Assembly (NCBI GenBank): GCA_003511885.1
Contig: DOIX01000167.1
Span: 1-6,994 of the forward strand
DNA: 6,994 nt
Reading direction: 5' to 3'
Source of the DNA: Cyanobacteria bacterium UBA11153
GTDB taxonomy: Bacteria; Cyanobacteriota; Cyanobacteriia; Cyanobacteriales; Coleofasciculaceae
The notes below the pieces were generated by a model that was not told where the DNA came from, searched no databases, and saw only the letters and a program-made list of their open reading frames with translations. The position numbers and the translations under genes were made by a program. This document shows positions 1 through 5,815 of this stretch, piece by piece (the first letter of the stretch is position 1; the number at the start of each line of letters is the position of its first letter).

Positions 1-103
1 CAGCGGTTCCCGCTCTTATGAGGTACAGTAGCAGAAATTAACAAACCAATTGCTTAAATGTTGATACTTAATTAAGTGTACCTCATTACTGCGGGAACTG
101 CTG
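1..103. repeat. Imperfect 27-bp inverted repeat around a 49-bp centre
   Basis: Positions 1-27 and 77-103 are reverse complements at 23 of 27 positions. The outer part starts CAGC(G/A)GTTCCCGC and the inner part reads ATGAGGTACA. The centre (28-76) is AT-rich and ends in the perfect 10-bp palindrome CTTAATTAAG (67-76). No open reading frame is present. The architecture fits a miniature inverted-repeat element (MITE) or another small palindromic intergenic element. The left arm begins at the window edge, so the real boundary and any target-site duplication cannot be seen. A large RNA hairpin downstream of cax is the alternative reading. Confidence 0.6.
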
Positions 104-107
104 TATC

Positions 108-140
108 GATGAAGAATTTGTTTGAGGGATGAAGAATTTG
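108..140. repeat. 13-bp direct repeat, two copies with 20-bp period
   Basis: GATGAAGAATTTG occurs exactly at 108-120 and again at 128-140, separated by 7 bases. It lies just outside the right arm of the inverted repeat that ends at 103. Both copies are on the same side of that element, so they are not its target-site duplication. No function can be assigned. Confidence 0.6.
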
Positions 141-223
141 GAGGATATCCTTAGTCAAAAAACAAATATCTTTTTCTCCAAATACTTCACCCTCCCATAA
201 TTAGGGAAAAGGGGAATGGATAA

Positions 224-261
224 TTGATGGTTAATAATTGGAAATCTTTATTAACCATTAA
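224..261. other. Hairpin formed by reverse-oriented repeat sequence
   Basis: Bases 228-237 (TGGTTAATAA) are the exact reverse complement of 248-257, with a 10-base loop. The stem extends to 224-237/248-261 with one G-U pair. The right strand is made of the first heptamers of the adjacent TTAACCA array and the left strand contains TGGTTAA, the same heptamer inverted. It lies about 50 bases past the cax stop codon and could stabilise that mRNA 3' end. No T-run follows on the cax strand, so a classical intrinsic terminator is not supported. Confidence 0.45.
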
Positions 262-306
262 CCATTAACCATTAACCATTAACAATTAGCCATTAGCAAT
301 TAACCA
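251..306. repeat. Heptamer array TTAACCA, eight units
   Basis: Eight consecutive 7-bp units run without phase break: four exact TTAACCA (251-278), then TTAACAA, TTAGCCA, TTAGCAA, and a final TTAACCA (300-306). The array ends 7 bases before the cax stop codon on the opposite strand. The form matches the short tandemly repeated repetitive (STRR) heptamers known from cyanobacterial genomes, whose function is unknown. Confidence 0.85.
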
Positions 307-313
307 TGTGCTA

Positions 314-1414
314 TTAAACAAAACCTTCCGCCACGGGATGGAAGTAAAAAGCAAATCCCAAAACAGCATAAGCAGCCAGAAGTAAAATCCCCTCCAGCCA
401 ATTAGACTTACCATCAGAACTAATTGAATTAGTAATTAAAACAGATACAACCACAGCGACTAATTCAAAAGGATTAAAATTCAAATCCATCGGTTGCCCC
501 ATAAACCAACCAGCAATAACTAAAACTGGTGCAACAAAAAGGGCAATTTGCATACTCGATCCCACAGCAACCGAAACTGACAGATCCATTTTATCTTTCA
601 TTGCCACAGTTACCGCAGTTGCATGTTCAGCCGCATTACCCACAATTGGTAGTAAAATAACCCCTGTAAATAATGCCGTTAAACCTAACTGAGAGGTAGC
701 TTCTTCCAAACTATCTACCAATAATTCTGATTCGTAAGCTACCAGGAGGGTAACCACTAACAACACACCAACCCACAATAATAAATTAGGCTGGTGCGAT
801 GCCGATTCAGTTTCTCCTTCTGTTTCATTTTCTGCCATCCCCACATCAAATAGATAGCTGTGGGTTTTCATCGAAAAAACGAGAGAAAGAGCATAAACGA
901 TAATCAAAACCAAAGCCACTGCAACCGAAAGGTGTTGTAAAACACTTTCATCAATACCAGGAGTTGTTGCCCCCATCGCAGTAGGCAAGAGAATAGCAAT
1001 TACAGCTAAATTCATCGCCGAAGCATTCACACGCGCTACAACAGGCTGAAAATCCTGTTCTTTATAACGCAAACCACCTAAAAACATGGAAAACCCCATG
1101 ACTAGGAGTAAGTTACCAATAATCGAACCAGTAATTGTCGCTTTTACTACGCTAACTAATCCCGCATTGAGAGCAATTAGAGCAATAATTAATTCAGTGG
1201 CATTACCAAAAGTAGCATTCATTAATCCGCCAATACTCGGACCGACAACCACAGCAATTTCTTCTGTGGCAGTACCCATCCAAGCAGCTAAGGGAACAAT
1301 GGCAATACAAGAGGTGACAAATACTGCTGTGGCTCCCCATTCCCAATAGTGTGCGACAATGGAAATTGGGATAAATACTAGTAGGAGTGACAAAATTGTA
1401 GTTTTGTTCAGCAT
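314..1414 (-). CDS. cax: Ca2+/H+ antiporter, Cax family
   Basis: This 366-residue polytopic membrane protein belongs to the cation/proton antiporter family CaCA, Cax branch, which exports Ca2+ in exchange for protons. The two signature alpha-repeats are visible: GNATELI at residues 70-76 and GNAAEH at 259-264, with the metal-coordinating glutamates E74 and E263. They sit in the two halves of an internally duplicated fold of about eleven hydrophobic segments. A hydrophilic acidic loop (about 195-203, ENETEGETE) separates the halves, as is usual in this family. The length is normal and the protein looks intact. The start is supported by AAGGA (1428-1432 on this strand), at a rather long 13-base spacing. 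The gene is single and diverges from the GH57 gene. Its leader carries three tandem hairpin repeats. Family assignment is firm; Ca2+ rather than Na+ or Mn2+ as main substrate is inferred from the family. Confidence 0.93.
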   Translation of the reverse strand: MLNKTTILSLLLVFIPISIVAHYWEWGATAVFVTSCIAIVPLAAWMGTATEEIAVVVGPSIGGLMNATFGNATELIIALIALNAGLVSVVKATITGSIIGNLLLVMGFSMFLGGLRYKEQDFQPVVARVNASAMNLAVIAILLPTAMGATTPGIDESVLQHLSVAVALVLIIVYALSLVFSMKTHSYLFDVGMAENETEGETESASHQPNLLLWVGVLLVVTLLVAYESELLVDSLEEATSQLGLTALFTGVILLPIVGNAAEHATAVTVAMKDKMDLSVSVAVGSSMQIALFVAPVLVIAGWFMGQPMDLNFNPFELVAVVVSVLITNSISSDGKSNWLEGILLLAAYAVLGFAFYFHPVAEGFV

Positions 1415-1436
1415 TAGATTTGAGAATTCCTTAAGT

Positions 1437-1592
1437 TGAAAAACCGAACCCCCCAGCCCCCTTCAGAAGCAGGGAAGGGGGAGCAGGATTTTGGAAAAAC
1501 CGAACCTCCCAGCTTCCTTAAATGAAGGGGGAGCAGGATTTCGGAAAAACTGAATCTCCCAGCTTCCTTAAATGAAGGGAGAGGAGGATTTT
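1437..1592 (-). repeat. Three tandem hairpin units in the cax leader
   Basis: Three copies of a roughly 50-bp unit lie head to tail: 1437-1492 (56 bp, diverged loop with about 6 extra bases), 1493-1542 and 1543-1592. On the plus strand each reads GGAAAAACCGAACC, then a C-rich arm, then GAAGGGGGAGCAGGATT (with small variations). In the middle unit CTCCC (1506-1510) pairs with GGGAG (1529-1533) and CTTC (1513-1516) with GAAG (1524-1527). Read on the cax strand, each hairpin is followed by TTCGGTTTTT or a close variant, so each unit resembles an intrinsic terminator. The last T-run ends about 25 bases before the cax start codon. These could be repeated attenuators or RNA-stability elements, or simply a C-rich repeat of a kind common between cyanobacterial genes. 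Confidence 0.75.
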
Positions 1593-1884
1593 GATGGTTT
1601 CCTCCCCGCATCAAAAATCAGTATCATCCGATCATCAGTATAATCCGCGTTCAGATTTTGCGGTTTAATGGGTAATAGCGGTGAAGAATACAGGAGCTTA
1701 TGCTCATGGACTATGGCTCTGGGCTGATTGATATTCCAGAGTAAAATGGTTCAAAGCGTCAAGCGATCGCGTTTTTTCCTCTGGTTGCACTTTCCTATTG
1801 TTCAAGGTTTATCATCGGAAAGCTGTATGTGCTGGGCGCAAAACTAGAGCGATCGCAACAATTTTCCCATAATTTGGTGATCCC
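1593..1884 (+). other. Leader and intergenic region upstream of the GH57 gene
   Basis: These 292 bases hold no convincing gene. They contain two HIP1 octamers (1763-1770, 1849-1856) and a TATAAT at 1639-1644 that could be a -10 box, although no good -35 box lies at the right distance. A very short reading frame at 1706-1744 (12 codons, MDYGSGLIDIPE) has an AGGAG at 1692-1696, nine bases before its ATG. This is a good site for such a short frame, but there is no other support for translation. The cax promoter on the other strand must lie here or within the hairpin repeats; it was not identified. Confidence 0.4.
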
Positions 1885-4536
1885 ATGACTTATGCTCCTC
1901 AATTGACAGCTAGTGAAGCTGATGCGATAACTGCGATCGCAGAATTTCAAGCTCAGACTAGCACGGAAAACGATCCCATCCACCAAGCGAAGGGTATCTA
2001 TGTGACGATTCACGGACATTTTTACCAACCTCCCCGTGAAAATCCTTATCTCGATACAATTGAGCGTCAACCTTCTGCTGCTCCTTTTCATGATTGGAAT
2101 GAAAGGATTCACCACGAGTGCTATCGCCCGAATGCTTTTGCCAGAATTTTAAACGATGCTGGTGAGGTGGCGGGGATTGTGAATAATTTTGAGTATTTAA
2201 GCTTTAATATCGGTCCGACGCTGATGTCGTGGCTGGAAAAATACGATCGCGAAACCTATCAGCGCATTATTGATGCAGACAAGAAAAGTTGCCATCGCCT
2301 TCAGGGATATGGCAATGCTATAGCACAAGTCTACAATCACGCGATCCTGCCTCTGGCTAATCAACGGGATAAACATACCCAAATCCGATGGGGCAAAGAA
2401 GACTTCCGCTCTCGCTTTGGACGGAATCCGCAAGGGATGTGGTTGGCGGAAACAGCGGTAGACTATGCGACTCTGGAAGCCTTAGTGGCAGAAGAGATTA
2501 AATTTGTGATTCTGGCACCTTCCCAAGCGGAAAGATGTCGCCCCTTCCCCACCGAAGAGGAATCTCATCCTCAATGGCATGAGGTGGGGGGATCCCAAAT
2601 CGATCCCACTCGTCCTTATCGCTGTTTTCTTAATAATGAGCAATATATCGATATAATTTTTTACGATGGCCCGATTTCTCGCGATATGGGCTTCAGCGAT
2701 GTCCTCAACCATTCCTCTCACTTAGTCAGTCGCTTGGGATTAGCCATTAGAGGGGATCTTCGTAAATCCCAATTGATTAGTGTCGCTACTGATGGGGAAA
2801 CCTTCGGACATCACAAAGGGGGTACAGAAAAATGTCTCGCTTACGCCTTTACCCAAGAATTTCCCAACCGAAATTGGACAGTAACTAATTTTGCTCATTA
2901 CCTCAGTATTAGTCCCCCCACTTGGGAAGTTATCATCAAACCTGTAACGGCTTGGAGTTGCGCCCATGGAGTTGGGCGTTGGCAAGATGATTGTGGCTGT
3001 GGTGGTGGCGGTGGCTGGCATCAGAAATGGCGCAAACCCTTGCGAGACACTTTAGATTGGTTGCGCGATCGCCTAATTACAGTTTACGACGATATTGGTT
3101 CTCAGTTTTTCCGCGATCCCTGGCTAGCACGAGACGAATATATTCAAGTCATTCTGGATCGTTCCCCAGAAAACGTCGAAACATTTATTAACCGTCACTC
3201 GAGCAGAAGTCTATCCCCTAGCGAACAAATTGATGCCCTGCGTTTGTTAGAAATGCAGCGCCATGCCCTCCTCATGTATACCAGTTGCGGCTGGTTTTTT
3301 GAAGAAATTTCTCGTCCCGAAGGCGTACAAATTCTGCGCTATGCTGCTCGTGCCTTAGAATTAGCAGCAGAAGTAGCAGGAGTACAACTAGAACAAGAAT
3401 TTCGCGATCGCTTAGAGGAAGCACCAAGTAATGTAGACTCTTTTAAAACCGGAGCTGAAGTTTACCGACAACTGGTAGTGTCAGGACAAATTAGCTTTAA
3501 ACAAGTAGCAGCCCACTACGCCATCAGTTCCCTTTTTACCAGCTATCCCCAACAAGAGCGAGTCTACTGTTACCATGCCTATCAGCTTGACTACCAACTC
3601 CAAAGGATGGGATCCTTAACCTTAGCCGTAGGGCAATTACGGCTAGTCTCGGAAATTACCTGGGAAAGCACTCATCTAGTTTTTGCTGTACTCCACCTGG
3701 GGGGTTGGGATTTCCACTGCTGCATTCAACCCTTTACAGGGCGTAACGCCTACATCAAGCTTAAAGATAAACTCTTTGATGCCCTCAAACAAGCTAGTGC
3801 CGCCCATACCATTATCGCGACGGGGCAAATCTTTGGCGACGAAACATTTAGCTTACAAAACTTGTTTGCCGAAGAAAGACATCGAATTATGAAACTCTTA
3901 AGTCAAGAAACTCTATCCAGAGTAGATCAACTTTACACCCAAGTTTACCGCGATAATTATGGCGTATTGATGGCATTCCACCGGGATGAATTACCCGTCC
4001 CTCAAGAATTACAGGTTGCTGCTGAAATTGCCCTATCCACTCGTTGCCTCCATTATGTTAAGGAACTGAAAGCCAACTATGACGACTTTCCAAGTTTCTC
4101 GAGCAATATGGTAGAATTAGAAGCCATCGCTACCGAGGCCAATCACCTTCACTGTCACCTTAATATAGTCAAAGCCAAGCCAACCCTAGAAAAACTCATT
4201 TTGCGATCGCTATCCTCACTCCTAGAATCGGGAAATCCCGATACCTTGACTAGCGACATCCACAAGGTGGATCGTTTAATCAATTTAGGGAATCAATTGC
4301 ACTTGGGATTATCTCTCGATAAATGTCAGGAATTCTACTTTAACTGTCTCCACAGTCAAATTTTACCCCAGTGGCAATCCTTAATGAAAAAGCCAGATAA
4401 TTTCCCAGATAAGGATCCCGGAAATGGACACCATTCATCCCCTAAAATTACTAAGAATTTAGGAGAAATTAAGCAATTGCTTCAATTGGGGCAAAAACTA
4501 GCTGTTGCTGTAACTCCTTGGGTGAAGGGATTTTAG
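1885..4536 (+). CDS. GH57 glycoside hydrolase-like protein with DUF3536
   Basis: This 883-residue protein is predicted soluble, with no signal peptide. The N-terminal half is a GH57 (beta/alpha)7-barrel domain: HGHFYQPP at 43-50, YGNAIAQVYNHAILPL at 142-157, GMWLAE at 184-189, ATDGETFGHH at 301-310, and AWSCAHGVGRWQDDCGC at 356-372. By family comparison E189 is the nucleophile and D303 the acid/base; both are present, so the enzyme should be active. The C-terminal part (roughly 400-870) is the helical DUF3536 region that accompanies this GH57 subgroup. GH57 enzymes act on alpha-glucans (amylase, branching enzyme, 4-alpha-glucanotransferase), so a role in glycogen metabolism is plausible, but the substrate of this subgroup is not known to me. 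The ATG at 1885 has a weak GGTGA seven bases upstream of the start region. Residues 373-377 are a run of five glycines. The gene stands alone. Confidence 0.88.
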   Translation: MTYAPQLTASEADAITAIAEFQAQTSTENDPIHQAKGIYVTIHGHFYQPPRENPYLDTIERQPSAAPFHDWNERIHHECYRPNAFARILNDAGEVAGIVNNFEYLSFNIGPTLMSWLEKYDRETYQRIIDADKKSCHRLQGYGNAIAQVYNHAILPLANQRDKHTQIRWGKEDFRSRFGRNPQGMWLAETAVDYATLEALVAEEIKFVILAPSQAERCRPFPTEEESHPQWHEVGGSQIDPTRPYRCFLNNEQYIDIIFYDGPISRDMGFSDVLNHSSHLVSRLGLAIRGDLRKSQLISVATDGETFGHHKGGTEKCLAYAFTQEFPNRNWTVTNFAHYLSISPPTWEVIIKPVTAWSCAHGVGRWQDDCGCGGGGGWHQKWRKPLRDTLDWLRDRLITVYDDIGSQFFRDPWLARDEYIQVILDRSPENVETFINRHSSRSLSPSEQIDALRLLEMQRHALLMYTSCGWFFEEISRPEGVQILRYAARALELAAEVAGVQLEQEFRDRLEEAPSNVDSFKTGAEVYRQLVVSGQISFKQVAAHYAISSLFTSYPQQERVYCYHAYQLDYQLQRMGSLTLAVGQLRLVSEITWESTHLVFAVLHLGGWDFHCCIQPFTGRNAYIKLKDKLFDALKQASAAHTIIATGQIFGDETFSLQNLFAEERHRIMKLLSQETLSRVDQLYTQVYRDNYGVLMAFHRDELPVPQELQVAAEIALSTRCLHYVKELKANYDDFPSFSSNMVELEAIATEANHLHCHLNIVKAKPTLEKLILRSLSSLLESGNPDTLTSDIHKVDRLINLGNQLHLGLSLDKCQEFYFNCLHSQILPQWQSLMKKPDNFPDKDPGNGHHSSPKITKNLGEIKQLLQLGQKLAVAVTPWVKGF

Positions 4537-4540
4537 AGTA

Positions 4541-4651
4541 GTTGACAATTGACAACTGTCAACTGTCAACTGTCAACTGTCAACTGTCAACTGTCAACTG
4601 TCAACTGTCAACTGACAACTGTCAACTGTCAACTGTCAACTGTCAACTGTC
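4541..4651. repeat. Heptamer array AACTGTC, 14 units
   Basis: Fourteen 7-bp units run in register from 4554 to 4651. Thirteen are AACTGTC and one (4610-4616) is AACTGAC. The array is preceded by GTTGACAATTGAC (4541-4553), which contains the heptamer in inverted form. Because GACAACTGTC occurs both at the start (4551-4560) and after the variant unit (4614-4623), the array reads as two blocks of eight and five units, each headed by GAC, joined together. It fills the gap between two convergent genes, and its last unit overlaps the stop codon of the minus-strand gene. It resembles cyanobacterial STRR heptamers. Confidence 0.95.
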
Positions 4652-5159
4652 AAGCTATCCGGTGGGAATCTTGGTAACACCACCCCAAAACCGTCGCACC
4701 TGCTACTAACTTAATCGCTTCTAGCATCCAATACCACTCGTGCATCTCAATCATCCCCACTGGCATTCCCGTCGCTGGCTGAAACACATTCAATTGCATT
4801 GCCAGGGCACTCATCTGAGGGGTCATGATGTATGTATAAATAAGTGCAATTGCCAGAAGCAGCCCTGATAATAAAATTGCCCAGCGTCTCACATAATGAT
4901 AGAGAGGGGAAGTACCGCGTAGTGCCAGAAGACTAGCTAACACTAAACCAGCACACAATAACTCGATCCGGTTAAAAACCCAGAAAATAGAATAGCCAGC
5001 ACTTGCAAAACTAGCTTGACTCATCATTCCCGCTGAGGCGAGAAGAGGCATAATCGCGAAATCTATAATCAGACTACCACTCAGCCAAAGCCCCAAGGCA
5101 AACATTGCGATCGCTTGCCACGAGGGTTGCTTTGATCCGGGGCCAAAAACGGCGTTCAT
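4650..5159 (-). CDS. Small four-helix membrane protein, DUF4149-like
   Basis: The protein has 169 residues when started at the ATG at 5157-5159. A longer frame could begin at 5201, but AGAGGAG six bases before the 5159 start and the resulting hydrophilic N-terminus ahead of the first helix favour the shorter form. Four hydrophobic segments are evident at about 15-40, 58-80, 92-112 and 142-162. Features include GLWLSGSLIIDFAIMP near 23-38, FNRIE at 62-66, and MHEWYWMLEAIKL at 139-151 at the start of the last helix. The pattern resembles the DUF4149/TMEM205-like family, for which I know no established function; that assignment is moderate. It converges on the GH57 gene. Its stop codon TGA lies in the heptamer array. 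Confidence 0.75.
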   Translation of the reverse strand: MNAVFGPGSKQPSWQAIAMFALGLWLSGSLIIDFAIMPLLASAGMMSQASFASAGYSIFWVFNRIELLCAGLVLASLLALRGTSPLYHYVRRWAILLSGLLLAIALIYTYIMTPQMSALAMQLNVFQPATGMPVGMIEMHEWYWMLEAIKLVAGATVLGWCYQDSHRIA

Positions 5160-5165
5160 GGAAAT

Positions 5166-5172
5166 CTCCTCT
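5166..5172 (-). promoter_or_regulatory. Shine-Dalgarno site for the membrane protein gene
   Basis: AGAGGAG on the minus strand, six bases before the ATG at 5157-5159, is the strongest ribosome binding site in the window. It decides between the start at 5159 and the upstream in-frame ATG at 5199-5201. If the upstream start were used, this site would lie inside the coding region. Confidence 0.8.
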
Positions 5173-5333
5173 GTTTTCTGTCTTACTCCCAGCTTAACCA
5201 ATTTTATCGGGAAAAAATATGAAGTATTTATGCAATTTCCGCCATAATTACTGGGATCGATTTATATTTCTTAGCATTACAAAGAATTGTTAAGAAAACT
5301 GGACATTTGACAAAAAATAAGCCCCCTAGGACC

Positions 5334-5353
5334 TGAGTTCGGAGTTCGGAGTA
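5334..5353. repeat. Short heptamer run GGAGTTC
   Basis: TGAGTTC (5334-5340), GGAGTTC (5341-5347) and a partial GGAGTA (5348-5353) form nearly three 7-bp units. The run is short and would mean little alone, but it shares the 7-bp period with five other loci in this window. Confidence 0.5.
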
Positions 5354-5375
5354 TGCGCTTCGCACAGGCTTCGCC
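5354..5375. repeat. Twin mini-hairpins next to the heptamer run
   Basis: TGCG (5354-5357) pairs with CGCA (5361-5364) around CTT, and GGC (5367-5369) pairs with GCC (5373-5375) around TTC. The block directly follows the GGAGTTC run. Small hairpin pairs of this form look like dispersed cyanobacterial repeats; the stems are too short to claim a terminator. Confidence 0.35.
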
Positions 5376-5389
5376 AACGGTGTTTTCCC

Positions 5390-5418
5390 TTGACTTTTTT
5401 CATGATAGTTACCAAAAT
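5390..5418 (+). promoter_or_regulatory. Possible promoter for riboswitch-cbiX transcript
   Basis: TTGACT (5390-5395) matches a sigma-70 type -35 box at five of six positions. With a 17-base spacer, CAAAAT (5413-5418) matches the -10 consensus at four of six. Transcription would start near 5425, about 95 bases before the aptamer. This is only a consensus match; other AT-rich candidates lie nearby. Confidence 0.3.
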
Positions 5419-5519
5419 TTCGCTCGTAATATCGATTTCTTGCCTAAGAGATTTGATTTAAAAATGCTGTAAAGCTTTTGTTTACTGGCTTTCAGCTTCT
5501 GCTCTTTCGTCGAACTCAG

Positions 5520-5760
5520 GTCTAGGAGGATTTCGAGTTGGTGCAGATTCCGGTAAGATAGCAAGGAACACGTCAATGGCAATACTCTGGGGAAACATCG
5601 GTGTAAGTCCGAGGCTGTGCGGCAACTGTAAAGGTAATAAAGGATCGAGGCTGAAGGTGGCATGGGAAGGGTAAACCGACAAACATCGCAAATACCTTAT
5701 CCTTACTTCAAACCTCCAACCTCCGATATCCGACTTCGCGCCTAAGCCAGAACACCTAGT
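5520..5760 (+). ncRNA. Cobalamin riboswitch aptamer
   Basis: The conserved landmarks occur in the right order: GGTGC (5540-5544) near the 5' side; GGGGAAA (5589-5595); the P4 hairpin CGG(5599-5601)...CCG(5609-5611) around TGTAAGT; GGCAACTGTAAAGG (5621-5634), matching the GCxACTGTxA core; ATGGGAAGGG (5662-5671) in the P6 extension; and AGCCAGAACACC (5745-5756), the 3' box. AAGGTA (5631-5636) can pair with TACCTT (5693-5698) as P6, and GGTG (5540-5543) with CACC (5753-5756) to close P1. Outer limits are approximate. It binds a cobalamin and should repress cbiX downstream. A heptamer-type insertion (5704-5735) sits in the variable part before the 3' box. Confidence 0.92.
5704..5735. repeat. Heptamer-phased block inside the riboswitch
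   Basis: Read in 7-bp steps from 5704 the sequence is TACTTCA, AACCTCC, AACCTCC, GATATCC, then GACT. Two adjacent units are identical and the flanking ones share the register more loosely. The block lies after the P6 3' strand and before the conserved AGCCAG box, a part of cobalamin riboswitches that varies in length, so the conserved core is untouched. Confidence 0.5.
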
Positions 5761-5780
5761 TATTGCTCATCCACCTTATT

Positions 5781-5803
5781 TTCCCGCCTCGCACGGGAAG
5801 GGA
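5781..5803 (+). promoter_or_regulatory. cbiX: Expression platform: hairpin overlapping cbiX ribosome binding site
   Basis: TTCCCG (5781-5786) pairs with CGGGAA (5794-5799) around the loop CCTCGCA. The 3' strand runs straight into AGGGA (5799-5803), the likely Shine-Dalgarno sequence, 12 bases before the ATG. In class-I cobalamin riboswitches a kissing contact between loop L5 and a downstream hairpin loop (L13) controls access to the ribosome site. Here TCGCA in the loop (5789-5793) can pair with TGCGG in the L5 region (5618-5622) with one G-U pair. No T-run follows, so regulation of translation is favoured over termination. Confidence 0.65.
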
Positions 5804-5815
5804 TTTTAACCATTA

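Larger units (their letters stand above)
1763..5114. repeat. Seven dispersed HIP1 octamers (GCGATCGC)
   Basis: Exact copies occur at 1763-1770, 1849-1856, 1933-1940, 3065-3072, 3404-3411, 4203-4210 and 5107-5114. That is about one per kilobase, far above what base composition alone would give. HIP1 is the highly iterated palindrome typical of many cyanobacterial genomes, so this is the main taxonomic clue. The entry spans the first to the last copy; the intervening DNA is not itself a repeat. Confidence 0.9.
5173..5519. other. Non-coding region between membrane protein gene and riboswitch
   Basis: The stretch is AT-rich near the membrane protein gene, where its unidentified promoter must lie, and holds no credible reading frame. 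It contains a short heptamer run (5334-5353), a pair of mini-hairpins (5354-5375) and a possible promoter for the riboswitch transcript (5390-5418). A perfect TTGACA at 5307-5312 on the plus strand has no -10 box at 16-18 bases. Confidence 0.5.

Noticed and set aside
1414..1614. Minus-strand frame of 66 codons just upstream of cax
   Set aside because: It is made almost wholly of the three hairpin repeats, its translation is repetitive and unlike a folded protein, and it ends at the cax start.
4554..4651. CRISPR array
   Set aside because: The 7-bp units are directly adjacent with no spacers, and no cas gene is present.
5160..5201. Longer N-terminus for the membrane protein, starting at 5201
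   Set aside because: The strong AGAGGAG site six bases before the internal ATG at 5159 would be wasted, and the extra 14 residues are polar without a recognisable feature.
5307..5335. Promoter from the perfect TTGACA at 5307-5312
   Set aside because: No -10-like hexamer occurs at a 16-18 base spacing; the sequence there is GC-rich.
5409..5691. Two overlapping minus-strand frames of 69 and 84 codons
   Set aside because: They lie antisense to the cobalamin riboswitch, whose conserved elements explain the sequence constraint.
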